Positions 34,196-41,914 of a stretch of 64,000 nt of DNA are shown here, one piece after another. The stretch's first letter is position 1. Each line of letters opens with the position of its first letter. The notes beneath the pieces were generated by a model. The model was not told the DNA's origin and did no database searches. It saw nothing but the letters and a program-made list of their open reading frames with translations. This stretch comes from Desmonostoc muscorum FACHB-395. GTDB taxonomy: Bacteria > Cyanobacteriota > Cyanobacteriia > Cyanobacteriales > Nostocaceae. The translations under genes and the position numbers were made by a program. The DNA is taken from positions 40,394 through 104,393 of the forward strand of contig NZ_JACJSF010000022.1 in NCBI RefSeq assembly GCF_014698035.1, in the 5' to 3' direction.

Positions 34196-35458
34196 CTATT
34201 CTTTGAGCAGCAAATAATATAGTGAACCATTGCCGCCTGTGATGCCAGCGCGATCGCCTGCTAGTTTACCAGATCCCATGAAATAATCCACCCGGCCCGG
34301 GCCTTTGATGGCGCTTCCTGTATCCTGATCAAGCACAAAGCGGCTGACAGTACGCCTCTCTAGTTTGCCACGACTGGCGGGATAGGGAAATGAATTGTAA
34401 ATCAGAGCTAGCGCTCCCGGTGGCATGAGAGACTTATCTGTAGCAATGGAACGTTCTGCTGTCACTGGCACATGAATACTACCAGTCGCTCCTCTACCAC
34501 CTGTTTCTTGGAAGAAAATAAATCGTTCCCATCGGGGCAGATAATTGTTCAACTCCTGGGGTTTTTGCCGGAAATAACTAATTAGACGTGGCATTGTCAA
34601 TCCATTTAGTGGCAGTTTGCCATCTTTGGCTAGTTCTTTGCCGATACTAGTCCAGGGGTAATCTGTTCCACCTGCATAGCCAACTGACGTTGTTTTGCCA
34701 TTAGTTAACTTAATTTGAGCAGAACCTTGGATATGTACCATGTATGCGTCGAGGCGATCGCGGAACCAAAGCAGTTCTAAACCGCGCAATTTGCTCTTAT
34801 TCCCTTGTAACCCATCTTTCCCTTCCAAATCAATTCGTTTGGGGTGGGGTTTCGGCCATTGGCTGAAATCAGGTGGTAGCCGATAAAGGGGATATTTATA
34901 TATTGCAGTTTTGACACGGCTAGCGGTGTAAACAGGTTCGTAGTAAGCAGTGAATTTAACAGTACCCTTGCCATCGTTGCCTACAGACTGGTAAAAGACA
35001 AACTCACGGCGGACAGCAGATTGTAATTGGGCCGGTGACTTAGAACTGACAACCAGTTGGCGGAAACGTAACAAACTCCGGCGGACGCGATCAAGGGTAA
35101 TTTCCTTGATTGGATAATTTTGATATGCTGCGATCGCTTCACCTTTTGTTAAGTAGATCAGACTGTTATCAATGGAAGCCAACAACGCATTGCGATCACC
35201 TGTTTTACCTGTTTGACCCCAAATTTGATCATCCCAACCCAAGCACCTCTGCTGGAGCGTACAATCGCTTCCTATGGCGATCGGTTTTAGCGGCGGTGTT
35301 ATCTCTGGAGTGATTGGTATTGGCACCGGAGAGAGATCGGGAGTAGTCGGTATTGGCAAGGGCAGTAAGTTAGGAACCTGAGCAACAGCCGACCAAAGAG
35401 GGTTTACAAGGACAACTCCCAGACTGAAGGAAAGTAAAGCAAGGGTTTTTCTCATCAT
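34196..35458 (-). CDS. mltA: Membrane-bound lytic murein transglycosylase A
   Basis: The 420-residue protein has a hydrophobic signal segment (LALLSFSLGVVLVNPLWSAVA) followed by a Pro-rich linker, then the MltA barrel (about 130-320; VKFTAYYEPVYTASR, VHIQGSAQIKL, YAGGTDYPWTSIGKEL) and a 3D domain at the C-terminus with RFVLDQDTGSAIKGPGRVDYFMGSG, which contains the conserved catalytic-type Asp residues. MltA cleaves peptidoglycan glycan strands with formation of anhydro-muropeptides. The start overlaps the stop of the 84-residue gene upstream (CTAAATGATG), so the two are co-translated. Confidence 0.9.
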   Translation of the reverse strand: MMRKTLALLSFSLGVVLVNPLWSAVAQVPNLLPLPIPTTPDLSPVPIPITPEITPPLKPIAIGSDCTLQQRCLGWDDQIWGQTGKTGDRNALLASIDNSLIYLTKGEAIAAYQNYPIKEITLDRVRRSLLRFRQLVVSSKSPAQLQSAVRREFVFYQSVGNDGKGTVKFTAYYEPVYTASRVKTAIYKYPLYRLPPDFSQWPKPHPKRIDLEGKDGLQGNKSKLRGLELLWFRDRLDAYMVHIQGSAQIKLTNGKTTSVGYAGGTDYPWTSIGKELAKDGKLPLNGLTMPRLISYFRQKPQELNNYLPRWERFIFFQETGGRGATGSIHVPVTAERSIATDKSLMPPGALALIYNSFPYPASRGKLERRTVSRFVLDQDTGSAIKGPGRVDYFMGSGKLAGDRAGITGGNGSLYYLLLKE

Positions 35459-35713
35459 TTAGTTGAATCTTTCAACACTGGAACTAAAAATAGGTTCTAC
35501 CCGGATTGCCACAACCCGAGAAGGTCTTACTACCATATATTCCCCTTGAATATTTTTGATCGGCACACTAATAAAGTCATTGGAAGCAGATTTTGGCACA
35601 AGTTCGCCGCTATACCACTTCTGAAACTCTTGAATAGTAGGAAAACGGACTTCTTCCCGGTGGCCGCTTTCCAGTAGGAGGTATACGGCATATTCATTTG
35701 GAGTTCTAGCCAT
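35459..35713 (-). CDS. Small conserved cyanobacterial protein, co-translated with mltA
   Basis: The 84-residue soluble protein begins MARTPNEYAVYLLLESGHREEVRF and contains IQEFQKWYSGELVPK and YMVVRPSRVVAIRVEPI, which look like a small beta-rich domain. I do not recognise a named family. The stop is immediately followed by the mltA start. The tight coupling suggests a function with MltA, but no motif supports any specific role. Confidence 0.65.
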   Translation of the reverse strand: MARTPNEYAVYLLLESGHREEVRFPTIQEFQKWYSGELVPKSASNDFISVPIKNIQGEYMVVRPSRVVAIRVEPIFSSSVERFN

Positions 35714-36137
35714 AAGATTGAACCATTTAAAAAAACATTCAACCCATTGTTAACCACGTAACCCCTGAATGAAAAGGGTAAGCATACGGGAGGTGGGGAT
35801 GAGGGGAGAAGTAAGGGGGCAGGGGAGGCAGGGGAAGCAGAGGGAGAAGAGGAGTGTGGGGAGTGTGGGGAGTGTGGGGAGTGTGGGGGGTAAGACTTCT
35901 TCCCCATCCTCCCACACTTCCCCATCCTCCCACACCCCTTGGATTTCTCACTTGTGAGAAATCCAGGCTAATGCCCAATTACCAATTCCCAATGACTCCT
36001 CACTTTAGACGACTAATCCTTTAATCGGTTCCTTCAAAAGTGTAAGTTTACATTAGCTCCTGCATAACTCTCCAATCAACTTCTGATAAGTCATTGGCAT
36101 TGTTGAACAACAGTTAGTTATTCAGGAGGCGAAATTT
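35714..36137. repeat. Intergenic short tandem repeat cluster (GTGTGGGGA units)
   Basis: Between 35786 and 35940 lie GGGGAGGCAGGGGAAG-type runs, then four copies of GAGTGTGGGG, then CTTCCCCATCCTCCCACACC in the opposite sense, so the region folds into a long hairpin. Nearly the same unit and the same GTAAGACTTCTTCCCC junction occur at 49697-49765. All frames through it give only Pro/His/Ser or Gly/Ser repeats and are not genes. The rest of the gap holds no recognised feature; GGAGGCG lies upstream of the next ATG. Confidence 0.75.
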
Positions 36138-36458
36138 ATGAAACTTTACTATCGTGGTCTGAGCTACGAATACAACCCAAGCAAAGTTGCCAGCGAGAAA
36201 ACAGAACAGCCCTTTCAACCAGTTCCTCAACTCGGGCCAGCTTATAATTTAATGTACCGTGGCGTTAATTATCGTGTTGATCCAAATTCAAAATCGGCAG
36301 AAGTTCCTTTATCACCAGTAGCTTATAAATTGAGCTTTAGGGGAATTACCTACTTTGTAAATAAAACTGCACAGGGAGATGTGACTGTAGTCTCTCAACC
36401 AGCAATAAATTCAAAAGTTGTGGCACTGCCGATTTCTGAACAATTAAAACTTCAATAA
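36138..36458 (+). CDS. DUF4278-family small protein with three internal repeats
   Basis: The 106-residue protein opens with MKLYYRGLSYEYNPS, the hallmark of cyanobacterial DUF4278 proteins, and repeats the motif twice more: MYRGVNYRVDP (about 38-48) and SFRGITYFVNK (about 65-75). Most members have one or two copies. No function is known. A clear GGAGGCG ribosome site lies about eight bases before the ATG. It precedes the Ser/Thr kinase gene by 162 bases. Confidence 0.75.
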   Translation: MKLYYRGLSYEYNPSKVASEKTEQPFQPVPQLGPAYNLMYRGVNYRVDPNSKSAEVPLSPVAYKLSFRGITYFVNKTAQGDVTVVSQPAINSKVVALPISEQLKLQ

Positions 36459-36620
36459 TAATATGGTTACAAGCTCATCTGAAGTCTAGGGAGTCATGAA
36501 CTTGTGTGTAGTACAATCCTCAAAAAACCTTTGAATTTCAGCATTATCTACCTAAAATTCATCTTGCCAAAACTGGTAGTTGTGCCAAGATGAATTTTAG
36601 GACTTAAGGCAAGTGAGACA

Positions 36621-38000
36621 ATGTTAGGACAATTATTAGACGGACGTTACCAAGTCCTCCAAGTCTTAGGGGGAGGTGGATTCGGTCAAACCTATATAGC
36701 TCAAGATACCCATCGGCCAGGTTTCCCGAAATGCGTTGTCAAACACCTTAAGCCTGTCACTCGTAGCCCCGAATTTCTCGAAACAGCTAGACGGCTATTT
36801 ACCAGTGAGGCAGAAACACTAGAAGAACTGGGCAACCATGACCAAATTCCTCGGCTTTTAGCCTATTTTGAAGATAACCAAGAGTTCTTTTTGGTGCAAG
36901 AGTTTATTGAGGGACATACTCTAAAAGCAGAACTCTTACCGAATCAACTTTGGACAGAAGATCAAGTAATTCAACTTCTGCAACAGATGTTGGGTATTCT
37001 GCAATTTATTCACAGCCACAACGTTATCCATCGAGATATCAAACCAGACAATATAATCAGGCGGCAAAAAGACGGTAAGTTAGTGCTGATTGACTTTGGT
37101 GCAGTTAAACAAGTCCAAACTCAACTGCTTACAGTTTCAGGGGGCACGGGGGCTACTATTATCATTGGCACCCCAGGATATATGTCTACAGAACAGGGGC
37201 AAGGTAAGCCCCGTTCTAACAGCGATATTTATTCTTTGGGTATTATTGGTATCCAATCGCTGACGGGGTTACATCCTATCAACTTTGAGGAAGATCCAGA
37301 TACTGGTGAAATTTCTTGGCAACATCAGGCTAATGTCAGTTCTGAGTTGGCATCTGTGCTATCTAAGATGGTGCTACATCACTTTAAACAGCGCTATCAA
37401 TCTGCGGCTGAAGTTTTACAGGTGCTTAAACATCTTGATAGTAAAGTAGCAGCGCAATCACTTCAATCAGCATCTTTTAGACAATTATCTCAAGCTTCGC
37501 TTTCTCAACAAAACTCAATTGGGTATCCGTCTGCTTCCATCCTGTCTACGGAAAATTATAGCCGCTTAGAAAAGATTCTTTTGGAATTTGTCGGCCCCGT
37601 TGCCTCAAGATTACTCCAACAAGTTGCGGCATCAGCACCCAACTGCGAAGAATTAATTAATCAATTAGCCCTTCATCTTCGAGGAAATCAACAAATTGAT
37701 TTTAAGAAGAAAACAATGTTTCTACTAGAGAAGCCTACTCTACTACAGGAATTTACTGTTAAATCTGAAATTCAGTCCAATAATTTACCAAGCCAAGAAT
37801 CTCAACTAATCAGCGATAGCTTTGTGCATCAGTGTGAGCGGGAATTGGCTGATTTAATAGGCCCAATAGCTAAGTTTCTAGTCCAAAAAGCTGTTAAGTC
37901 ATCTGGGCAAATTTCTCGTGCAGAATTTGTGCAACTTTTAGCATCACAAATTCCCGAACCTCAAAAAGCTTTGAAATTTCAGCAACGCTTACTTTCTTAA
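36621..38000 (+). CDS. Serine/threonine protein kinase (Hanks type) with duplicated C-terminal domain
   Basis: The 459-residue protein has a complete kinase domain (about 9-270): Gly-rich loop VLGGGGFGQTY, catalytic VVKHLK lysine, HRDIKPDN catalytic loop, LIDFGAV (DFG) and GTPGYMSTEQ activation/P+1 loop. After a Gln/Ser-rich linker come two related segments of about 50 residues (LEKILLEFVGPVASRLLQQV and CERELADLIGPIAKFLVQKA), helical repeats common in cyanobacterial Ser/Thr kinases. There is no transmembrane segment, so it is cytoplasmic. The downstream targets are unknown. Confidence 0.9.
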   Translation: MLGQLLDGRYQVLQVLGGGGFGQTYIAQDTHRPGFPKCVVKHLKPVTRSPEFLETARRLFTSEAETLEELGNHDQIPRLLAYFEDNQEFFLVQEFIEGHTLKAELLPNQLWTEDQVIQLLQQMLGILQFIHSHNVIHRDIKPDNIIRRQKDGKLVLIDFGAVKQVQTQLLTVSGGTGATIIIGTPGYMSTEQGQGKPRSNSDIYSLGIIGIQSLTGLHPINFEEDPDTGEISWQHQANVSSELASVLSKMVLHHFKQRYQSAAEVLQVLKHLDSKVAAQSLQSASFRQLSQASLSQQNSIGYPSASILSTENYSRLEKILLEFVGPVASRLLQQVAASAPNCEELINQLALHLRGNQQIDFKKKTMFLLEKPTLLQEFTVKSEIQSNNLPSQESQLISDSFVHQCERELADLIGPIAKFLVQKAVKSSGQISRAEFVQLLASQIPEPQKALKFQQRLLS

Positions 38001-38032
38001 ATTTTTCACTCATAGCGCAATCTTGTTCAGTT

Positions 38033-38200
38033 ATACCGTTTCTTTGTGAAGCTGGGCCAAATCTATTAATTTATTATTTCTTCTCTTCGAGACGCTTTGC
38101 GTTGGCGGAAGCCTCTCGTAGAGATGGCGGTTCGTTCTTTATTTCTCGTACTTTTTTATCCAAGTCAGTTTTTTTATGAACCGCAGAGGCGCAGAGGACA
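38033..38200. repeat. Repeat-rich gap with interspersed repeat copy
   Basis: TATACCGTTTCTTTGTGAAG (38035-38054) resembles the end of the element at 11833. It is followed by a palindrome-rich interspersed repeat (TTCGAGACGCTTTGCGTTGG near 38097-38116) and a CGCAGAGG-type motif. The other terminus is not clear, so this may be a decayed element. Confidence 0.45.
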
Positions 38201-38279
38201 CAGAGAGAATAAAGAAATCCTTAATGGAAGCGTATGGTTTTGGCTTTAACAGATTCATAATCTAAAATCCAGAATTGTG

Positions 38280-39194
38280 TTAGCTTTGGTTATTCAACAT
38301 CTCCATAGCTATTTTTAAGCTTGATTTCATGCGATTAAATGCTTCTGCTAACCCACCAATCTCATCATTAGAGCTTTCTTCAAAATTAGCGCTCATATCA
38401 CCAACACTAACTTTTTGGGCTATTTTTTCAATTCTTCTGATGCGCTGAATAACATATTTTTTGATTAAGAAGTTAATTAAGAAAACTACGATCGCAAAGA
38501 TAGTTATTAAAAGCCCCATGATTAATACCCAAGTCCGTTTGGCATTGGCAAAAATCTCTTGGGAAGGAACAGAGATTATTTGAGCAGAAACAATCTGATT
38601 AAGTTGCCAGCCAAAACCATTTTCCGAACCATAAGTTGCCAACTGACTCTTAGGAGCCTGATCTGGTGTAGAATGACATCGCAGACATTTCTGTTGTGTA
38701 ATCTTTAATGGTTGCGCTATGTAAAATACTTCGCCTTCTGATAATTTCCGAAAGCCTGTAATTTCTTGAGTTTTGGATTCATTGCGAAAACGTTCTACAA
38801 GTTGAGTTTCAAAATTATCAGCTTTATCCGCTAAATTTGTTGGATTAAGTGTTGCATCTTTATGAAAAAAGTTTTTATATTCAGGCTTTTTACGAAAATT
38901 CTCAAAGACTTCTTTAGAAGAAAAAGTTGGTACAATTTCAGGCATGAACGTTGGGTTAGTATCTAGTCTAGGTTCTAATAAGGGATCTATCCGATTTTGT
39001 GTATAATCTCTAACTGCGTTCACCATTTGAATGAGAATCTGCGCTTGAGAAGTTACTTCATTTTGCGCTCTCCCCTGAAGTACACTGGATAAGGCAATCC
39101 CACTTCCCACAATACTGACTATGAAAACTAATATTAAAAGTAAGTTAAATTTAGCACCGATTTTTAAGTTTTTTAATGTAATGTTGTTTAACAT
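38280..39194 (-). CDS. DUF3365 heme-type sensor with HAMP, no output domain
   Basis: The 304-residue protein has an N-terminal membrane helix (about 17-36), a periplasmic DUF3365/Tll0287-like domain (about 40-215) with a single heme c motif CLRCH, a second membrane helix (about 223-245) and a HAMP domain (KKYVIQRIRRIEKIAQ to DEIGGLAEAFNRM). It ends after HAMP, without kinase or methyl-accepting output, which is short for a sensor. Tll0287-type domains bind covalent heme and act as redox or gas sensors. It is divergent from the PhnD-like gene across 182 bases, perhaps a sensory partnership. The missing output could be a separate protein that docks onto HAMP. Confidence 0.75.
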   Translation of the reverse strand: MLNNITLKNLKIGAKFNLLLILVFIVSIVGSGIALSSVLQGRAQNEVTSQAQILIQMVNAVRDYTQNRIDPLLEPRLDTNPTFMPEIVPTFSSKEVFENFRKKPEYKNFFHKDATLNPTNLADKADNFETQLVERFRNESKTQEITGFRKLSEGEVFYIAQPLKITQQKCLRCHSTPDQAPKSQLATYGSENGFGWQLNQIVSAQIISVPSQEIFANAKRTWVLIMGLLITIFAIVVFLINFLIKKYVIQRIRRIEKIAQKVSVGDMSANFEESSNDEIGGLAEAFNRMKSSLKIAMEMLNNQS

Positions 39195-39376
39195 AACCTA
39201 ACCAATGAAGGTGGTATCTGAGTTTGTCTAATATTTATTTATACCTGTTAGAAAGAATCTCAACAATATTTAAATAAATATTAACTTTTTGCCGCAATAT
39301 AACCTATTTAGGCAGCAGTCAAACTTATCTAAATTAGTTCTGAAAACCAAGTTACTTCCTTAACCAATAATTAGTG

Positions 39377-40231
39377 ATGTTTTTGCGACTTCCCCGACGT
39401 TTATTTCTGTTTAATCTGCTAGGTTTGACATTTGCTGCTTGTCAATCACCAAATGATATTAATGGTACGTTAACTGTTGGTGTTCTCAACTATGGTGGAG
39501 GCGAACAGATAATTAATCAATATGCTAAATTTAATAGTTATTTGGGTGAAAAAACAAACTCATATATTCAGCTAGAGCCGGTTTTTAATGAAAATAGAGC
39601 GGTTGAGCGCCTAGAAGCTCGTGCTTGGTCATTGGTATTTGCTCCACCGGGTTTAGCGGCTATTGCGATCGCACGTCACCAATATGCTCCCCTATTTCCT
39701 TTAATAGGTATTAATAATTTGCGCTCAATTTTCGTTGTTCGCAAAGAGAGTCCAATTACCGAATTGAAACAGTTACAAGGTCAAACACTGGCTTTAGGTC
39801 AGTTAGGTTCAGCAACAGGATATTATTTTCCTCTTTACAATCTTTATGGTACAACACTAGCTGAGATCCTATTTGCACCCACACCTAAAGCCGCGCTGGA
39901 ATTGGTGGCTCAAGGAAAAGCGATCGCCTGTGCTGTTTCAGAGGCGGAATTGGCTCTCTACGGTTCACAGTCCGCCCCCACGGAATTCCGTATACTATTT
40001 AAAGACCCTCACTATGTACCATTAGGCGTGGTCTTGATTGGCCCGAATGTAGAACGTAACCGTCAAGAGTTTATCCGCAAAGTGATGAGTGATGCGCCTT
40101 CTGGTTTAGCTCAAGAAGTGGGGTATGTACCCAATGGACAAGTACCAGATTACAAATACATGATTTCTGTGGTCGATCGGGTAAGCTCAATTACTTCTAA
40201 GCTGCAAAAGAAACCTGTCCAATTATTTTGA
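39377..40231 (+). CDS. PhnD-like periplasmic substrate-binding lipoprotein
   Basis: The 284-residue protein has a signal with lipobox LTFAACQS (Cys about residue 21), then a type-2 periplasmic-binding fold: GTLTVGVLNYGG, ARAWSLVFAPPGLAA, QTLALGQLGSATGYYFPLY and DPHYVPLGVVLIGPN. This is the PhnD/phosphate-phosphonate ABC binding-protein family. No permease or ATPase gene is adjacent, so it is an orphan. In other bacteria such orphans feed sensors instead of transporters. The divergent neighbour is a heme-type HAMP sensor, making a signalling role possible. Confidence 0.75.
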   Translation: MFLRLPRRLFLFNLLGLTFAACQSPNDINGTLTVGVLNYGGGEQIINQYAKFNSYLGEKTNSYIQLEPVFNENRAVERLEARAWSLVFAPPGLAAIAIARHQYAPLFPLIGINNLRSIFVVRKESPITELKQLQGQTLALGQLGSATGYYFPLYNLYGTTLAEILFAPTPKAALELVAQGKAIACAVSEAELALYGSQSAPTEFRILFKDPHYVPLGVVLIGPNVERNRQEFIRKVMSDAPSGLAQEVGYVPNGQVPDYKYMISVVDRVSSITSKLQKKPVQLF

Positions 40232-40271
40232 TTTACATCAGCGATAAGGTAAAAGGCAAAAGGAATTTATT

Positions 40272-40388
40272 TAGGGACTTTCAAGAAATAAATTACCAAA
40301 ATGAAACGAACCACAGAGAACACAGAGGAATGAGGAGAAGAGAGTTTTTGTCAGTTGTTTGGGTATTTTTTTATTTGGAAGTCCCTTA
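40272..40388. mobile_element. MITE-like element, short copy of element A
   Basis: The ends are TAGGGACTTTCAAGAAATAA and TTTTTTTATTTGGAAGTCCC, imperfect inverted repeats, with an internal CACAGAGAACACAGAGG motif. It matches the element at 4470-4640 except for the insert found in that copy. Confidence 0.55.
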
Positions 40389-40420
40389 TGATTATTAACT
40401 TTTTACTTTTTACTGATTGC

Positions 40421-41191
40421 TCAAAAAAACAATTTGAATCGTGCTAACTGGTTTTGAATTGTTCCTGTCAGGATTTTATTTAGTTCTGTAGTGTCTTGAA
40501 ATTGCAAAATTTGCTGTGTGGGTAAGTCGAAGGGAAATTGTCCTTCAATATCTGGACGTTGCATTTGTGCTAGTACAATCTGTTCAGATCGCTTACTTTG
40601 GATAGCATAGCCAATCTCAATACAGACATTGGGACTAGGAATTAGTTGGGGGGTTTCTTTACCGTCAACACTAGCGATGGGTGTGGTGTCAGCGATAAAT
40701 AACAAACTCTTACGGATTTTTCGCATGATGGTGCGGTTAATCCGTAGAGTAGCACCACTGGGGCGAGAGGATTCTACTAATGTTAGAGGAAGGCGCGATC
40801 GCAAGTTTAAACTTTCTAAACTTTTTCGCAGTTCTTCTCTGAGAGCATTCGTCGCAGCGACATACTCAGTTTGATAGGATAAAAAAATTGTTGGTTCTAA
40901 CTGAGCCAACAGTGCCTGTTTGGTAAAATAAATTTCATGACTAATTAAGTCAATGTTGGCGACGCAATAGCCACCACTTCCTTCAATATAAAATTCAATA
41001 TTTTCCCCTTCTAGATAGCGCCCAAACCAAGTTGATTTCTTAACTTCGTCACTCTCTTCTAAAAAGTCTGCTCGCAATGCCGATCTCAGCAGGCTTTTTT
41101 TGCTTAAGCGAATGTCTGGGGGACGTTTTTCTAGTTCTGGAATCGGCTCGTAATCCTGTAGATACCACGCTCTGAGCGCAATAATTGACAT
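40421..41191 (-). CDS. TIR / nucleoside deoxyribosyltransferase-like protein
   Basis: The 256-residue protein has an unassigned N-terminal half and, from residue about 104, a Rossmann-like domain with the start FLSYQTEYVAATNALREELR, the strand LLFIADTTPI, the block PSPNVCIEIGYAIQSKRSEQIVL and the tail QFPFDLPTQQILQF. The N-V-x-x-E-x-G-Y-A motif followed by PFDL is shared by TIR-like and deoxyribosyltransferase-like nucleotide hydrolases, several of which are effectors of bacterial immune systems. The Glu in EIGYA would be the catalytic residue. No sensor partner is adjacent. The family is inferred from motif pattern alone. Confidence 0.5.
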   Translation of the reverse strand: MSIIALRAWYLQDYEPIPELEKRPPDIRLSKKSLLRSALRADFLEESDEVKKSTWFGRYLEGENIEFYIEGSGGYCVANIDLISHEIYFTKQALLAQLEPTIFLSYQTEYVAATNALREELRKSLESLNLRSRLPLTLVESSRPSGATLRINRTIMRKIRKSLLFIADTTPIASVDGKETPQLIPSPNVCIEIGYAIQSKRSEQIVLAQMQRPDIEGQFPFDLPTQQILQFQDTTELNKILTGTIQNQLARFKLFF

Positions 41192-41914
41192 AAGGCGCTA
41201 TTTAAATTATTTTTCACTATTTAGCTTAGTATAATCTTACACCAAGAGGAGTCCATATCTTAGACTTCTCTTTAAACACAACAACACCCAAGCATCTACT
41301 CGCTGAACTATCTTCTCTCGTTGTTTATCAGATGCAGGGATGTACTAATTTTCATCGCTTGTGTTAAACAAGTTATGAAATCTAGTAACAGCGCCCCCTA
41401 ATCTTCCACATTTGAGGAAATAGCAGTTTTCGCGTTGGGTGTTGCTGTGTTTTGACGAGACAGATGTAAGTTAAACAGCGTCTTTTACCTCTTACTCACG
41501 ACTCCAAATGCAGCTGTTATATCTGCCAGGGAAGCTTCTTTATGAGCTTCAATTATTAGATTATCACTCATAGATGGAAGGGAGTTTTTTTGCAACGAAA
41601 CTTTACTTTTAAAGTATTGTGTAATCAAAGTCAATATAAGCTAACGCGCCTACATATTGCACTATTTTCCGTGTAGACCGTCATTAGTCATTTGTGTGTT
41701 ACCAAGGACAAAGGACAAATGACAACCTCACCAGTTGATATGCTTTCTTATATGCGTAACAGCTTATTGCAGTAATAGGATAACTTCTAAATTCTTTTCC
41801 TAGCCTATTTTTTTAAAAAATATCATCAACCTTTTGGATGAATAAAGTAATTACTAATTCAAATTTTAAGTTTTGAAACAAACATTCTGAAAATAAGGAA
41901 GAAAATCTATTTCT
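41192..41914. other. 723-base gap, AT-rich, nothing clearly recognised
   Basis: Lies between two minus-strand genes. It contains a short interspersed-type motif (GTCATTAGTCATTTGT and GGACAAAGGACAAATGAC, near 41680-41730) but no credible gene or strong hairpin. Confidence 0.4.

Noticed and set aside
35739..35978. Overlapping frames giving Pro-His-Ser, Thr-Pro-His or Gly-Ser repeats on both strands
   Set aside because: They are translations of the GTGTGGGGA tandem repeat, have no ribosome site, and overlap each other in several frames.
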